From assembly GCF_019048845.1 (NCBI RefSeq), contig NZ_CP077426.1:1907501-1971500 (forward strand): 64,000 bases of DNA, read 5' to 3'. The notes beneath the pieces were generated by a model. The model was given only the letters and a program-made list of their open reading frames with translations, ran no database searches and was not told the origin of the DNA. This DNA is from Vibrio mimicus. Lineage in GTDB: Bacteria; Pseudomonadota; Gammaproteobacteria; Enterobacterales; Vibrionaceae. The position numbers and the translations under genes were made by a program. Below are positions 1 to 9,093 of this stretch, in pieces; positions within the stretch are counted from its first letter, which is position 1, and each line of letters starts with the position of its first letter.

Positions 1-368
1 CGGTATTTTGTTGCCGCCATAGCAAGGAAAAAACCGCCTAAAAACAGCATGATAATAGGATTAGCAAAGGTCGCCATGATTTCGGTTGATTTAAGCAATT
101 CTCCAAACTCTGCATGCCCCTCACCTAACCTAAACAGAATGAAACCTTTATCCGACAACATCAGCACTTCTAGCACAATGATCACAACCGAAGTCGAGTA
201 GATGGGAATCGGTTCAAAAACCCATAGCAAAGCAGCCAGCAGGAAAATGGCGATCACCCGTTGCTGAATCACGGTCAGCCCATCAAATGGAAATGCAGTC
301 GTTGGCAGCATCAATACCAATAGTGGGATCAGCAATGGAATAATATATTTTAGATAAGGGCGCATCAT
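1..368 (-). CDS. DASS-family anion/dicarboxylate transporter, N-terminal part
   Basis: Reading frame open from an ATG at 368 to the window edge, so only about 122 N-terminal residues are visible. They form hydrophobic segments typical of the SLC13/DASS sodium-coupled anion symporters (sulfate, succinate or citrate): a first helix near residues 8-27, then a segment with FEPIPIYSTSVV, which resembles the DASS re-entrant region, then another helix ending LGGFFLAMAA. An AGGAAG Shine-Dalgarno lies about 9 nt before the ATG; a second ATG follows directly at 365. Inner-membrane protein; substrate cannot be told. Family assignment is from recognition of the N-terminal pattern; the rest of the gene lies outside the window. 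Confidence 0.75.
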   Translation of the reverse strand, partial: MMRPYLKYIIPLLIPLLVLMLPTTAFPFDGLTVIQQRVIAIFLLAALLWVFEPIPIYSTSVVIIVLEVLMLSDKGFILFRLGEGHAEFGELLKSTEIMATFANPIIMLFLGGFFLAMAATKY

Positions 369-759
369 GTTCACTCTTCCTGAGAATTGATTTTGTGTTT
401 GGCGAGGAGAATGCACGCTATCAGAGCGGCAATAGGTATTATTGATGCGTAAAAAAGAAATGTTTGGTGTTAGATCAATGATTAAAGTTTATTAGCTGAG
501 TAATACACAAAAGTGAGTCACAGTTAACAAATCGTTGATGGTTCAATAAGCTAGCCGGGACCATTAAAACCCCAAAAATAAATTTTTCTGCGATTTCTAC
601 AGTCTTTGCTAACTTTATCTATAAGAGTCGTCAACTGACAATTGAAATGATAGTATGCCGGCGATTTTGAGACACACTTAACCTTATTTAACGTTATCGC
701 AGATAAGGATGTTGTTATTCACGCGACTTCGAATGACATCAACCAAGGGTAAAACATTC
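369..759. other. Intergenic region between divergent transporter and chemoreceptor genes
   Basis: About 390 bases without a convincing gene. AT-rich; must contain the promoters of the divergently transcribed transporter (-) and chemoreceptor (+). I see no clear operator palindrome or RNA structure. Confidence 0.5.
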
Positions 760-2391
760 ATGTTTCTAAAAAACTTGTCAATAGGTAAAAAAATTGCAGT
801 TTCTTTCTCCGTGATTGCAGTCATTAGCCTAGGGTTCGCCATCTATCTGATCGCGGAATTGAATCGAATCCAATCTGAATTACTGAATTACACCGATGAC
901 ACTCTACCAGCAATGGAAAATGTCGATGCTATAAAAGACAAAATGTCCTACTGGCGTCGTACTCAATTTGCGGTTCTCCCCATTAAAGACAGCGAGCAAA
1001 TCAAGCAGACCATTGAGCGCAATAACCGTGTGCAATCGGAAATCGACAGTTCTCTCATTGCTTACGGAAAAACCGTTTGGCCAGGAGAAGAGGAGCAAAC
1101 GTTCAAACGCTTGATGGGAAACTGGAGTAAATACACTGCGGTCACTGAACAATTTAACCAAACCCTTTTGACTCAAGGTGCTGATGCCGCTTACCCCATC
1201 TTGTTTAATTCGCTCTCAACTTTTGAAGCACTGGAAAGTGATTTCACTATTTTGATCGGCATTCTGCATCAAGCGATGGATAGCAATCGGTCACAAATCT
1301 TAAACTCGGTGCAAACGTTAAACTCCACCTCGATTGCTAGCAATTTAGCAATTTTGTTCATTATGGTGATCATGACCTTGGTGCTGACACGGCTGATCTG
1401 TGGTCCTCTCATGATTGTGATGAAACAGTCAAATGCCATTGCCAAAGGTGACCTGTCACAAAAAATGGATCGAAAGGCGATCGGAAATGATGAGCTCGGC
1501 AACCTTGCCGATGCTTCAGAGCAGATGCAGCAAAATTTACGTCAATTGATTGATGAAATCATCGCTGCAGTGACTCAGCTCAGCAGCGCAGTTGAAGAGA
1601 TGACGCAGATTTCTAACCAATCTGCCGATGGCATGAAAGAACAGCAATACCAAATTACCCAAGTGGCAACCGCTATGGCAGAAATGAAAGCGGTTGTTGC
1701 GGATGTTGCACGCAATACTGAAGATTCGGCAAGTCAAACCTTAGCGGTCAATCAGAAATCACAAGAAGGTGCGCGTGAAAACTCCGCTATGGTTCGCTCA
1801 ATCCAGCAAGTGGCTAACATTATCGGTGAAGCGGGTGAAACGGTGAGTGAACTTGAACATCAGTCGAGCCAAATTAACGTTGTTGTCGATGTGATCCGCA
1901 GTATTGCAGATCAAACCAACCTTCTCGCCCTTAACGCCGCTATTGAAGCCGCTCGCGCTGGCGAATCCGGACGCGGCTTTGCCGTTGTCGCCGATGAAGT
2001 GAGAACCTTAGCGGGTCGAACTCAAGACTCTACTGGTGAAATCGTAGCCATCATTGAAAAGCTACAAGCAATGGCGAAACAAGCCAAAGACGCGACCGAG
2101 CGTTCACATAGCAGTATCGAGAAATGTGTAGAGCAAGGTAATCATTCGCAATCACTGATGGTTTCAATTGAAGAGTCAATTGCCAGTATTGCAGATGTCG
2201 GTACCCAAATCGCTAGCGCTTGTAGTGAGCAAGACTCTGTTGCCGATGAATTGAGCCGTAATGTTGAGAACATTCATCTGACATCACAAGAAGTGGCTAA
2301 TGGTTCACAACAAACAGCGCAGGCTTGCCATGAATTAAGCCAACTCGCCGTCACGCTACAAGACACTCTACGTCGATTCAAAATTCATTAA
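760..2391 (+). CDS. Methyl-accepting chemotaxis protein, four-helix-bundle sensor type
   Basis: Transmembrane chemoreceptor passing ligand information to CheA/CheW. Numbering from the ATG at 760: TM1 near residues 9-30, a periplasmic all-helical sensor of about 160 residues (4HB_MCP type), TM2 near 195-215, a HAMP linker, then the long cytoplasmic coiled coil with the conserved tip [18 protein letters not shown] and FAVVADEVR. An upstream in-frame ATG at 709 adds 17 residues, but its only SD-like sequence abuts the codon; the ATG at 760 has AGGGT at a usable distance and starts [11 protein letters not shown], typical of the family. No C-terminal CheR-docking pentapeptide is visible. A terminator at 2397-2425 separates it from the racemase gene 64 nt downstream. 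Ligand unknown. Confidence 0.9.
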   Translation: MFLKNLSIGKKIAVSFSVIAVISLGFAIYLIAELNRIQSELLNYTDDTLPAMENVDAIKDKMSYWRRTQFAVLPIKDSEQIKQTIERNNRVQSEIDSSLIAYGKTVWPGEEEQTFKRLMGNWSKYTAVTEQFNQTLLTQGADAAYPILFNSLSTFEALESDFTILIGILHQAMDSNRSQILNSVQTLNSTSIASNLAILFIMVIMTLVLTRLICGPLMIVMKQSNAIAKGDLSQKMDRKAIGNDELGNLADASEQMQQNLRQLIDEIIAAVTQLSSAVEEMTQISNQSADGMKEQQYQITQVATAMAEMKAVVADVARNTEDSASQTLAVNQKSQEGARENSAMVRSIQQVANIIGEAGETVSELEHQSSQINVVVDVIRSIADQTNLLALNAAIEAARAGESGRGFAVVADEVRTLAGRTQDSTGEIVAIIEKLQAMAKQAKDATERSHSSIEKCVEQGNHSQSLMVSIEESIASIADVGTQIASACSEQDSVADELSRNVENIHLTSQEVANGSQQTAQACHELSQLAVTLQDTLRRFKIH

Positions 2392-2396
2392 TCCCC

Positions 2397-2425
2397 AAAC
2401 GCCTCCGATTTCGGGGGCGTTTTTT
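2397..2425 (+). terminator. Rho-independent terminator of the chemoreceptor gene
   Basis: Inverted repeat ACGCC-TCCGA / CGGGGGCGT with a TTT loop, followed by six T residues. Confidence 0.85.
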
Positions 2426-2455
2426 ACACCATGAATGATAACAACAGGAGATACT

Positions 2456-3679
2456 ATGTATTTTAAAGCTACGCTGCTTTCTCTCTCTATCGCAGCCACT
2501 TTGCCTTCTTTCTCTCTCTCCGCTGCACCTTTGCAAATCGATACTGTTTTACCGGATGCTGCGCAAATTCAGCAAAGTAACTCATGGTTGGAGATTAGCT
2601 TAGGCCAGTTCCAAAGTAATATTGAGCAATTCAAATCGCACATGAATAGCGACACCAAAATCTGCGCCATCATGAAGGCCGATGCTTACGGCAACGGCAT
2701 TCGTGGTTTAATGCCAACCATTATTGCACAAGGTATTCCTTGTGTTGGTGTGGCAAGTAATGCAGAAGCCCGCGCAGTACGCGAAAGTGGCTTTAAAGGT
2801 GAACTCATCCGCGTTCGCTCAGCAAGTCTAAGTGAAATGTCAGCGGTTTTAGATCTGAACATCGAAGAGCTGATTGGCACTCACCAACAAGCTATGGAGC
2901 TGGCAGAGCTTGCGAAAAAAAGCGGTAAAACTGTCAAGGTTCACATGGCACTGAATGACGGTGGGATGGGACGCAACGGTATCGATATGACTACTGAAGC
3001 AGGCAAAAAAGAAGCCGTCTCTATTGCGACTCAGCCCTCACTGAATATCGTGGGCATCATGACTCACTTCCCGAACTACAATGCTGACGAAGTGCGCGCT
3101 AAATTGGCCAAGTTCAAAGAGAGTTCAGCTTGGTTAATGGAACAAGCCAACCTGAAACGTGAGGATATCACGCTGCACGTGGCTAACTCTTATACTGCGT
3201 TAAATGTCCCAGAAGCTCAATTAGACATGGTACGCCCAGGTGGAGTGCTGTATGGAGATCTGCCAACTAACCCTGAATATCCATCCATTGTTTCTTTCAA
3301 AACCCGTGTCGCTTCACTGCACCATGTACCAAAAGGTACAACGGTAGGTTATGACAGTACCTTCACCACTAGCCGTGATAGTGTACTGGCAAACCTACCC
3401 GTAGGGTATTCTGATGGTTACCCACGTAAAATGGGCAATAAAGCTGAAGTGCTCATCAACGGACAGCGTGCCAAAGTGATTGGCGTTACATCAATGAACA
3501 CCACCATGGTGGATGTCACCGACATTAAAGGCGTGTTACCAAGCCAAGAAGTAGCGCTATTTGGTCAACAGCAGAAACAAAGCATCGCAGTCAGCGAAAT
3601 GGAAAATAACGCCGAACTGATTTTCCCGGAACTGTATACTTTATGGGGAACGAGCAACCCGCGCTTTTACGTTAAGTAA
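2456..3679 (+). CDS. bsrV: Periplasmic broad-specificity amino-acid racemase (Bsr/BsrV type)
   Basis: PLP-dependent fold-type III racemase that makes several D-amino acids (D-Met, D-Leu and others in V. cholerae) which are released and modify peptidoglycan. The ATG at 2456 has a strong AACAGGAG site; an upstream ATG at 2435 lacks one. With this start there is a Sec signal peptide ending near SFSLSAAP, the PLP lysine of MKADAYGNG is K74, and the second catalytic base lies in VGYDSTF. K74 agrees with the published BsrV numbering as I remember it, supporting the start. 407 residues; longer than housekeeping Alr because of the signal peptide. The export signal argues against a purely biosynthetic Alr. 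Possibly monocistronic: the chemoreceptor terminator lies upstream. Confidence 0.92.
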   Translation: MYFKATLLSLSIAATLPSFSLSAAPLQIDTVLPDAAQIQQSNSWLEISLGQFQSNIEQFKSHMNSDTKICAIMKADAYGNGIRGLMPTIIAQGIPCVGVASNAEARAVRESGFKGELIRVRSASLSEMSAVLDLNIEELIGTHQQAMELAELAKKSGKTVKVHMALNDGGMGRNGIDMTTEAGKKEAVSIATQPSLNIVGIMTHFPNYNADEVRAKLAKFKESSAWLMEQANLKREDITLHVANSYTALNVPEAQLDMVRPGGVLYGDLPTNPEYPSIVSFKTRVASLHHVPKGTTVGYDSTFTTSRDSVLANLPVGYSDGYPRKMGNKAEVLINGQRAKVIGVTSMNTTMVDVTDIKGVLPSQEVALFGQQQKQSIAVSEMENNAELIFPELYTLWGTSNPRFYVK

Positions 3680-3762
3680 GCCGCACTGCCCAACCCAAAG
3701 AAAATCAAGCAGTAGGCAACAAGACTTCTTTTCATAGTGGATAGGTTTAAGAACTTAAATTC

Positions 3763-3784
3763 AGGTGGACATTCATGTCCACCT
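3763..3784 (+). terminator. Hairpin after the racemase gene
   Basis: Perfect 9-bp stem AGGTGGACA / TGTCCACCT with a 4-nt loop between bsrV and the next gene. No clean T-tract follows, so terminator function is only probable. Confidence 0.45.
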
Positions 3785-3846
3785 ATCTCCTTCATCGTTT
3801 TTACGGCATAATCGAGCAGCATTTTCTGCTGTAAATTTAGGTATTT

Positions 3847-4725
3847 ATGCCAATTATAAAATCTCCATTACTCATTGCTATTCTTAGCTTACTTGCGGCT
3901 ATGGTCACCATTCAATCCGGTGCTTCGATCGCTAAACAGTTGTTTCCCTTAGTGGGTCCTGGTGGCACAGTAGGGCTACGGATCAGCTTGTCCGCCATCA
4001 TTCTTGCACTCATTTTTCGCCCATGGCGGGCACGCTTAAGCTGGCCCCAATGGCGTTCGATGATCATTTATGGAGCGAGCTTAGGTGGCATGCAGCTCAG
4101 TTTTTACTTCGCGATTGAACGTATTCCTCTGGGAATTGGTGTCGCGCTAGAGTTTTCAGGTCCGCTGCTACTGGCGTTACTGTCATCAAAACGCAAAAAG
4201 GATTTGATCTGGGTGGCGCTAGCCATTCTGGGCATCGTGTTCTTGCTGCCAGATATGAATGGGGTCGATGCTCTAGATCCGATTGGTGTCGCTTTAGCAT
4301 TAATTGCGGGTGGATTCTGGGCTGGCTACATCTGGTTTGGACAGCGCGCAGGCAGCGTGGGCTCTGGTGGCATCACGGTCTCGATTGGCATGCTTGTCGC
4401 CGCGGTTATCTACTTCCCGATTGCGACTCAATTGGCTGAGGCATCCATTTTCAGTTGGTCAATTCTGCCGATGGCGCTACTGGTTGCAGTAATGTCGAGC
4501 GCCCTACCCTATAGCTTAGAAATGGCAGCACTAAGCCGACTTTCAACACAACATTTCAGTGTTTTGATGAGTTTGGAACCGGCAATTGCAGCAATGGCGG
4601 GGCTCGCAATTTTGGGTGAAACACTGCAGTGGTCACAATGGCTAGCGATTTTCATGATCATCACCGCATCCATGGGGTCGACGCTTTCTGCAGCGAAAAC
4701 ACCAACCAAAGTCACTCAAGAGTAA
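3847..4725 (+). CDS. EamA/DMT-family exporter, RhtA-like
   Basis: Inner-membrane protein of 292 residues with ten predicted hydrophobic helices arranged as two EamA repeats; length and features (IQSGASIAKQLF near the start, LEPAIAAMAGLAILGE in the second repeat) match the RhtA threonine/homoserine exporter group (E. coli 295 aa). The LEPxxAAL-type motif before TM9 is the usual EamA hallmark. ATG at 3847 follows a weak TTAGG site. Single gene, closed by the hairpin at 4745-4772. The exported substrate is inferred only from similarity; other amino acids or drugs are possible. Confidence 0.8.
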   Translation: MPIIKSPLLIAILSLLAAMVTIQSGASIAKQLFPLVGPGGTVGLRISLSAIILALIFRPWRARLSWPQWRSMIIYGASLGGMQLSFYFAIERIPLGIGVALEFSGPLLLALLSSKRKKDLIWVALAILGIVFLLPDMNGVDALDPIGVALALIAGGFWAGYIWFGQRAGSVGSGGITVSIGMLVAAVIYFPIATQLAEASIFSWSILPMALLVAVMSSALPYSLEMAALSRLSTQHFSVLMSLEPAIAAMAGLAILGETLQWSQWLAIFMIITASMGSTLSAAKTPTKVTQE

Positions 4726-4744
4726 AATCACAACGTTATGTGTC

Positions 4745-4772
4745 AAAAAATCCGGCCTAAGCCGGATTTTTT
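4745..4772. terminator. Bidirectional terminator between convergent genes
   Basis: AAAAAATCCGGC / GCCGGATTTTTT with a CTAA loop, A-tract on one side and T-tract on the other; serves both the EamA gene (+) and the DUF2947 gene (-). Confidence 0.9.
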
Positions 4773-5244
4773 ATGGGCGCTGCCCGAGTTTCACTTTACC
4801 TTCACTACTAAACCAGAGCGCCTCTTTGCGGCGGCGGCCAAGCAAGAATGGACCATCATCGTAAAACAGGAAATTTTTCCAATGACGTTTAAAGATTGAC
4901 CATTTGGTTTCCAGTACGTTGTATTTCTCGTAACAGAAATACACCGTCACATCATCTTGCCATGGCAGATGGGCCGACAACGCTTCAGGCAGTTCTGGCT
5001 CATCACTTTCCCATTCTGCCATCCAGCTCGTTTCATCTGACCAGTTATTGGCTTTACGTGGCCAGTCTTGTGAGCTCAAGCGCTCAGCGTCAGGACTTGT
5101 CGCACTGATGTTCTCTTTCCAAAACTGTGCTGCGCGTAGTGGCTCCATCGGTTTTATCTGAGCCAGATCGGCTTCAGGAACCGGCATTGAGGCATGGGTA
5201 AAAATCCATTTTCTTTGGTATTGATCCAAAGGCAAATAAGACAT
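4771..5244 (-). CDS. Conserved small protein, DUF2947-like
   Basis: Soluble acidic protein of 157 residues, rich in Trp (about ten) and aromatics, with no signal peptide or membrane segment. I recognise it tentatively as the DUF2947 family of Vibrio and related gammaproteobacteria; no function is known. It ends with a basic GRRRKEALWFSSEGKVKLG stretch. It lies 9 nt downstream of the HD-hydrolase gene with AAGGAAACTC before its ATG, so it is probably the last gene of the tyrR-acetyltransferase-HD transcript, closed by the hairpin at 4745-4772. Confidence 0.7.
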   Translation of the reverse strand: MSYLPLDQYQRKWIFTHASMPVPEADLAQIKPMEPLRAAQFWKENISATSPDAERLSSQDWPRKANNWSDETSWMAEWESDEPELPEALSAHLPWQDDVTVYFCYEKYNVLETKWSIFKRHWKNFLFYDDGPFLLGRRRKEALWFSSEGKVKLGQRP

Positions 5245-5253
5245 TGAGTTTCC

Positions 5254-5844
5254 TTAAACTTTCAGCCAGCCGTTTTGGCTCGCTTGTTCAATAATGTGTT
5301 TTGCGTACTCCCAAAGAGTTTGAGAGCCATCTTCAATTTTGCGATTCACCGTCAGCGCTTGCTCACGAGTGACGCCATGTTCTTGCCAACTTTGGCCTTG
5401 ATTGTGATAGTTCAACAGCATAGGAATTAAGCGATCCAACGCTTTAGCAAAGCGAGCTTCGGCACTCTGTGCCGCTTCAAATTCTTGCCAAATCGCCAAT
5501 AAGGCTTCGCCTTGCTCTTTCGGGAGGAGACCAAACAATCTCAGCGCAGCTTGCCACTCTTTTGCTTCCTGCTCAGTTGAAGCGGCAGAATCGTACACGA
5601 AGGTATCGCCGGCATCAATTTCCACCACATCATGCAGCAAAAGCATTGTCAGCACTTTTTGCATATCAACGGCTTCATTCGCGTGCTCTTGCAGCAAAAT
5701 CGCCATGAGTGCGACATGCCAGCTATGTTCTGCACTGTTTTCTAAACGCCCTTCAGCACTTTTCACGCGGGTTCGGCGCAACACAGATTTAAGGCGATCA
5801 AGCTCCATCAACAGCGTCATCTGTTGGGCTAAGCGTTCCGACAT
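5254..5844 (-). CDS. HD-domain hydrolase (HDDC2/YfbR-like nucleotidase)
   Basis: HD-superfamily metal-dependent phosphohydrolase, 196 residues. The metal ligands are visible as RLENSAEHSWHV (first His), LLLHDVVEIDAGD (HD pair) and the late FAKALDRLIPML (Asp). The set resembles COG1896 deoxynucleoside 5'-monophosphatases (human HDDC2, E. coli YfbR), so a nucleotide-pool cleaning role is likely. The start at 5844 (MSERLAQQ) has GGAA 7 nt upstream; the upstream GTG-type extension to 5859 overlaps the preceding gene. The stop of the acetyltransferase gene lies 2 nt before this ATG, indicating translational coupling. Confidence 0.8.
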   Translation of the reverse strand: MSERLAQQMTLLMELDRLKSVLRRTRVKSAEGRLENSAEHSWHVALMAILLQEHANEAVDMQKVLTMLLLHDVVEIDAGDTFVYDSAASTEQEAKEWQAALRLFGLLPKEQGEALLAIWQEFEAAQSAEARFAKALDRLIPMLLNYHNQGQSWQEHGVTREQALTVNRKIEDGSQTLWEYAKHIIEQASQNGWLKV

Positions 5845-5846
5845 TT

Positions 5847-6422
5847 CTATTCCTTCCAATTGGGATTGATAAGTGCAGTGAGATTATGATCTTCCCACTT
5901 ACCGTTAATCAGAAGATAGTCTTTGGCATGCCCCTCAAGCACAAAACCCACACGCTTGAGTACATTTTCGCTACGCTTATTGTGCGGCATGTACGAGGCC
6001 ATAATGCGGTGCAAATTGTGCTCACTGAACATGTACTGGCAAGCCATCTTCAAAGCACGAGTCATCACGCCTCGCCCTTGCACATCATAGGCCAACGAGT
6101 AACCCACATTACACGCATGAAATGGGAAGCGGATAATATTGCTAAACGAGATGGTTCCTAGCATGGTTTCATTTTGCGCATCCAAAATCAGCAAATAGTA
6201 ACCAAGCTTCATCTTATGCAGTTCATTGAGCTTGATCAGCCTTTGTAGCCAACCAGACTCAGTAAAAAACTCCGCTTCACGCTTCGGCTCCCACTCTATC
6301 AAGTGATTTCGATTACCCACAAAATACTGACTCAAACGTTCGGCATCGGTCATTTGTGCGCAGCGCACAACAATTTCACCATCGGTTTGATAGAAATGAC
6401 ATTCGCTGTATATTCCATTCAT
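5847..6422 (-). CDS. RimJ-like GNAT N-acetyltransferase
   Basis: GNAT-family acetyltransferase of 191 residues (E. coli RimJ 194). Diagnostic are GTISFSNIIR, the acetyl-CoA loop YDVQGRGVMTRAL (Q/RxxGxG/A variant), and NKRSENVLKRVGF with the final GKWEDH. RimJ acetylates the N-terminal alanine of ribosomal protein S5; a substrate here is inferred only from similarity. The ATG overlaps the tyrR stop by one base (TGATG), so it is cotranscribed and coupled to tyrR, an arrangement different from the E. coli rimJ locus. Confidence 0.83.
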   Translation of the reverse strand: MNGIYSECHFYQTDGEIVVRCAQMTDAERLSQYFVGNRNHLIEWEPKREAEFFTESGWLQRLIKLNELHKMKLGYYLLILDAQNETMLGTISFSNIIRFPFHACNVGYSLAYDVQGRGVMTRALKMACQYMFSEHNLHRIMASYMPHNKRSENVLKRVGFVLEGHAKDYLLINGKWEDHNLTALINPNWKE

Positions 6423-7963
6423 CAGCGTTTCCTTATTCCATAATCCCTCAACTTATTCGCAATCGAAGTGTGAGAAACATTCAGTCTTTTCGCTAACTTA
6501 CGACTGGAAGGAAAGGATTGGAATAGACGATCCAACACCTGCGATTCGTACTCCTTCATGATGTCGTCGAGCGAACCATCAAGGTTTATGCTGGGCGCGG
6601 AACTGACACTGTCGACTTGCGGCAAATGGAATGGCTCAATGCCCAACACATCCCCATCAATTTCAGTTAAGGCGCGCAACACCATATTGTCCAGTTGGCG
6701 CATGTTGCCAGGCCACTGATACTGGCTCAGTTTGTCCAACACATCATCCATGACCTTAGGTTTGATCATGGCAAGTTTATTACAGTGCTTGGTGATGAAG
6801 AGTTCGAGCAACGGCTGAACATCACTTGGGCGCTCACGCAATGGAGGAATGCGCAAAGTGAGCACATTAAGCCGATAAAATAGGTCTTCACGGAAACGAT
6901 GTGATTCTGCTAAATCCGCAAGGTTATGACGAGTTGAGGCGATCACTCGCACATCCACATGAATTTCATGCTCTTCCCCTACTCGACGGAAGGTGCCATC
7001 TTGCAAAAAGCGCAGCAACTTAATCTGCAAATGTGGACTCATTTCACCAATTTCATCAAGAAATACGGTGCCACCATTGGCTTGCTCAAAAATCCCTTTA
7101 TGGCCTTGCTGATGGTTAAAGGACCCCGGAGCGTGGCCAAACAGCTCAGTCTCAGCCACATCATCCGGCATCGAAGCACAGCTCAAAACCAAAAATGGCG
7201 CAGAAGAACGATCCGAACGGTTATGGCATGCCTTGGCGAGCATCTCTTTGCCCGTACCCGTCTCCCCTTCAATCAGCAATGGCTGATCAAGCATGGCCAG
7301 TTTTTTCGCTTGGCTGATTAGACTTTTGTGTCGATTCGAGACACCGACAAAATGCTCAAAGCCTAAGTTACTTTGTAGCGGAATTTGAGTAGTGGAGCTG
7401 ACTCCAACCGCCGCAGCGCGTAATATCATCATTGCACTGGCTAAGGTCGATTGCTTGGAGTCGCCCGAAATATAAACCGGCATAATCTCCATAACGTAAT
7501 CCAAGCCGTCCAACACGACGTCTTCACGTAGGCGTGATTTGCTGCCTTCCATCCAACGCGAGAAGTTAAATGCCGGCATCAATGCCGAGATGTGATGACC
7601 GATCATGCTAGGCTCTTCAAGATTAAATAGAGCCTCCGCCGCATGGTTAGCCATATCTACCGCACCTTTGAGGTTGATAGCCAGAACGGCATCAGGCAAG
7701 TTATTGAGCAGTGAGATCAACTCGGTGTTATGCCGCTCAATCGGCATAAACTGAATTTTCCGCACATCTTTTACCCCTGGAATGCGGCGAATTTCCGCCA
7801 TCAACTCACTGAAGGTTTCAAAATCGAGATCGGGGCAGTTGAGATAAATAATGCCGATCACATCGATTTCAATCCCTCGTAAATCGATGCTTTTAGAGGC
7901 GAGAATATCCAGTAACTCGCGGGTCAGACCGAGACGGTCTTCACAGAGGACTTCAAGACGCAC
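6422..7963 (-). CDS. tyrR: TyrR, aromatic amino-acid regulator
   Basis: 513 residues, identical in length to E. coli TyrR. Order: ACT domain (about 1-75) for aromatic amino acids, PAS domain (about 80-185), AAA+ central domain with Walker A GETGTGKE at 233-240 and Walker B TVFLDEIGE near 299-307, and a C-terminal helix-turn-helix SRKLAKRLNVSHTSIANKL. The loop that in sigma-54 activators is GAFTGA reads GSFNHQQ (280-286), so, as in E. coli TyrR, it should regulate sigma-70 promoters of aromatic biosynthesis and transport rather than activate sigma-54. First gene of an operon with the acetyltransferase, HD hydrolase and DUF2947 genes. Confidence 0.95.
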   Translation of the reverse strand: MRLEVLCEDRLGLTRELLDILASKSIDLRGIEIDVIGIIYLNCPDLDFETFSELMAEIRRIPGVKDVRKIQFMPIERHNTELISLLNNLPDAVLAINLKGAVDMANHAAEALFNLEEPSMIGHHISALMPAFNFSRWMEGSKSRLREDVVLDGLDYVMEIMPVYISGDSKQSTLASAMMILRAAAVGVSSTTQIPLQSNLGFEHFVGVSNRHKSLISQAKKLAMLDQPLLIEGETGTGKEMLAKACHNRSDRSSAPFLVLSCASMPDDVAETELFGHAPGSFNHQQGHKGIFEQANGGTVFLDEIGEMSPHLQIKLLRFLQDGTFRRVGEEHEIHVDVRVIASTRHNLADLAESHRFREDLFYRLNVLTLRIPPLRERPSDVQPLLELFITKHCNKLAMIKPKVMDDVLDKLSQYQWPGNMRQLDNMVLRALTEIDGDVLGIEPFHLPQVDSVSSAPSINLDGSLDDIMKEYESQVLDRLFQSFPSSRKLAKRLNVSHTSIANKLRDYGIRKR

Positions 7964-8076
7964 TTTGATGGGATCCTGTTTGAAAGTGTCACGAAAAGTT
8001 GACAGTAGTTTCTACCAAGCCCAGATCGGCGTCAAGCGATCCGTGATAGCGGATCGCTGTTTCTGAGGATTAAAGG

Positions 8077-9093
8077 TTATTTCGCAAGCAAACCCGCGAC
8101 TTTGCTGACCACTTGCTTGCGTACCGCACTCAGTTTGAGTTGTCGATCGGGATGCCATGGCAGTGGACGCAACAAACCCACTGCTTTAATGCCTAAACGC
8201 GCGGTCAGAATGCCTACCCCAACACCTTGCCCTGCTCGAGCAGAAACACGTCCTGCTATATCCATCGAAAACAGATCAACGCTGGCATCCACGGCCAATT
8301 CGCTCGCTCCCGCTAACGCCATATTCAGCAGCACCGCTTTAAACAGCTTCACGCGTGACCAGTAGCCCAATTCAACGCCATACACTTTTGCCAGTTGATC
8401 CACCATGGAAAAATTACGCCAAGCCACCAATAACATATCGGCTATCGCTAGCGGGCTAATCGCCACTAATGCCGCGGCTTCTGTGGCATAACGGGTTACG
8501 ATTTGGCTGGCTTGTTTGTCTTGTTCGGCCACCACCAACGCATCGTATAAATCGATGATTTCTGCATCACTGTGACTGCTATTGAGCGCAGATTGCCAAC
8601 GCTGGTAACCCTGTTTATCAACTTTACCTTCTTTGGCGATCTGCTGACAAAAGGCTTGGCCTTGTCCTACCGCGTCTTTCTCCATCAGGGCTTGAGCTTG
8701 CTCTTGCACGCTAAAATGTTGGCGTAAGCGACGCAGTTTCCACAACTCTTTGCCGATGGCACCTAAGCCTAATGTCGCCAAAGCACTCACAAAGCCGGCC
8801 CAACCAAGGCTGAGCCAGTCTGCGCTTTGAATGGCTTGTACTACGCTATCGACAGCCTGCCATGCCACCAAACCACTGAATGCAGCAAACAAACCGCCCG
8901 CAAACCACTTGCGCCCTTTACTAGGTCGAATAATGGTATCAATCTGTGCTTCCAGCTCTTCTGCCGGTTCTTCAACACTCATTGGCACAAACTTTTCTTG
9001 TGCGCTGAATTGCTGCTGAGCCGTGAAAGTCGGCGTTTCTATACTGCCTTGCAGCGGCTCATTAAAAATCTGTTTGGTTTTGAGATCGCTCAT
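8077..9093 (-). CDS. ycjF: YcjF-like inner-membrane protein (UPF0283/DUF697)
   Basis: 338 residues, with a soluble N-terminal region and two membrane segments near residues 63-82 and 95-115, followed by a helical DUF697-like region with another hydrophobic stretch ([20 protein letters not shown]). Function unknown; in E. coli ycjX-ycjF is a heat-shock and phage-shock-associated pair. Its ATG overlaps the stop of the P-loop gene by four bases (ATGA), so the two are coupled and probably act together at the membrane. Confidence 0.88.
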   Translation of the reverse strand: MSDLKTKQIFNEPLQGSIETPTFTAQQQFSAQEKFVPMSVEEPAEELEAQIDTIIRPSKGRKWFAGGLFAAFSGLVAWQAVDSVVQAIQSADWLSLGWAGFVSALATLGLGAIGKELWKLRRLRQHFSVQEQAQALMEKDAVGQGQAFCQQIAKEGKVDKQGYQRWQSALNSSHSDAEIIDLYDALVVAEQDKQASQIVTRYATEAAALVAISPLAIADMLLVAWRNFSMVDQLAKVYGVELGYWSRVKLFKAVLLNMALAGASELAVDASVDLFSMDIAGRVSARAGQGVGVGILTARLGIKAVGLLRPLPWHPDRQLKLSAVRKQVVSKVAGLLAK

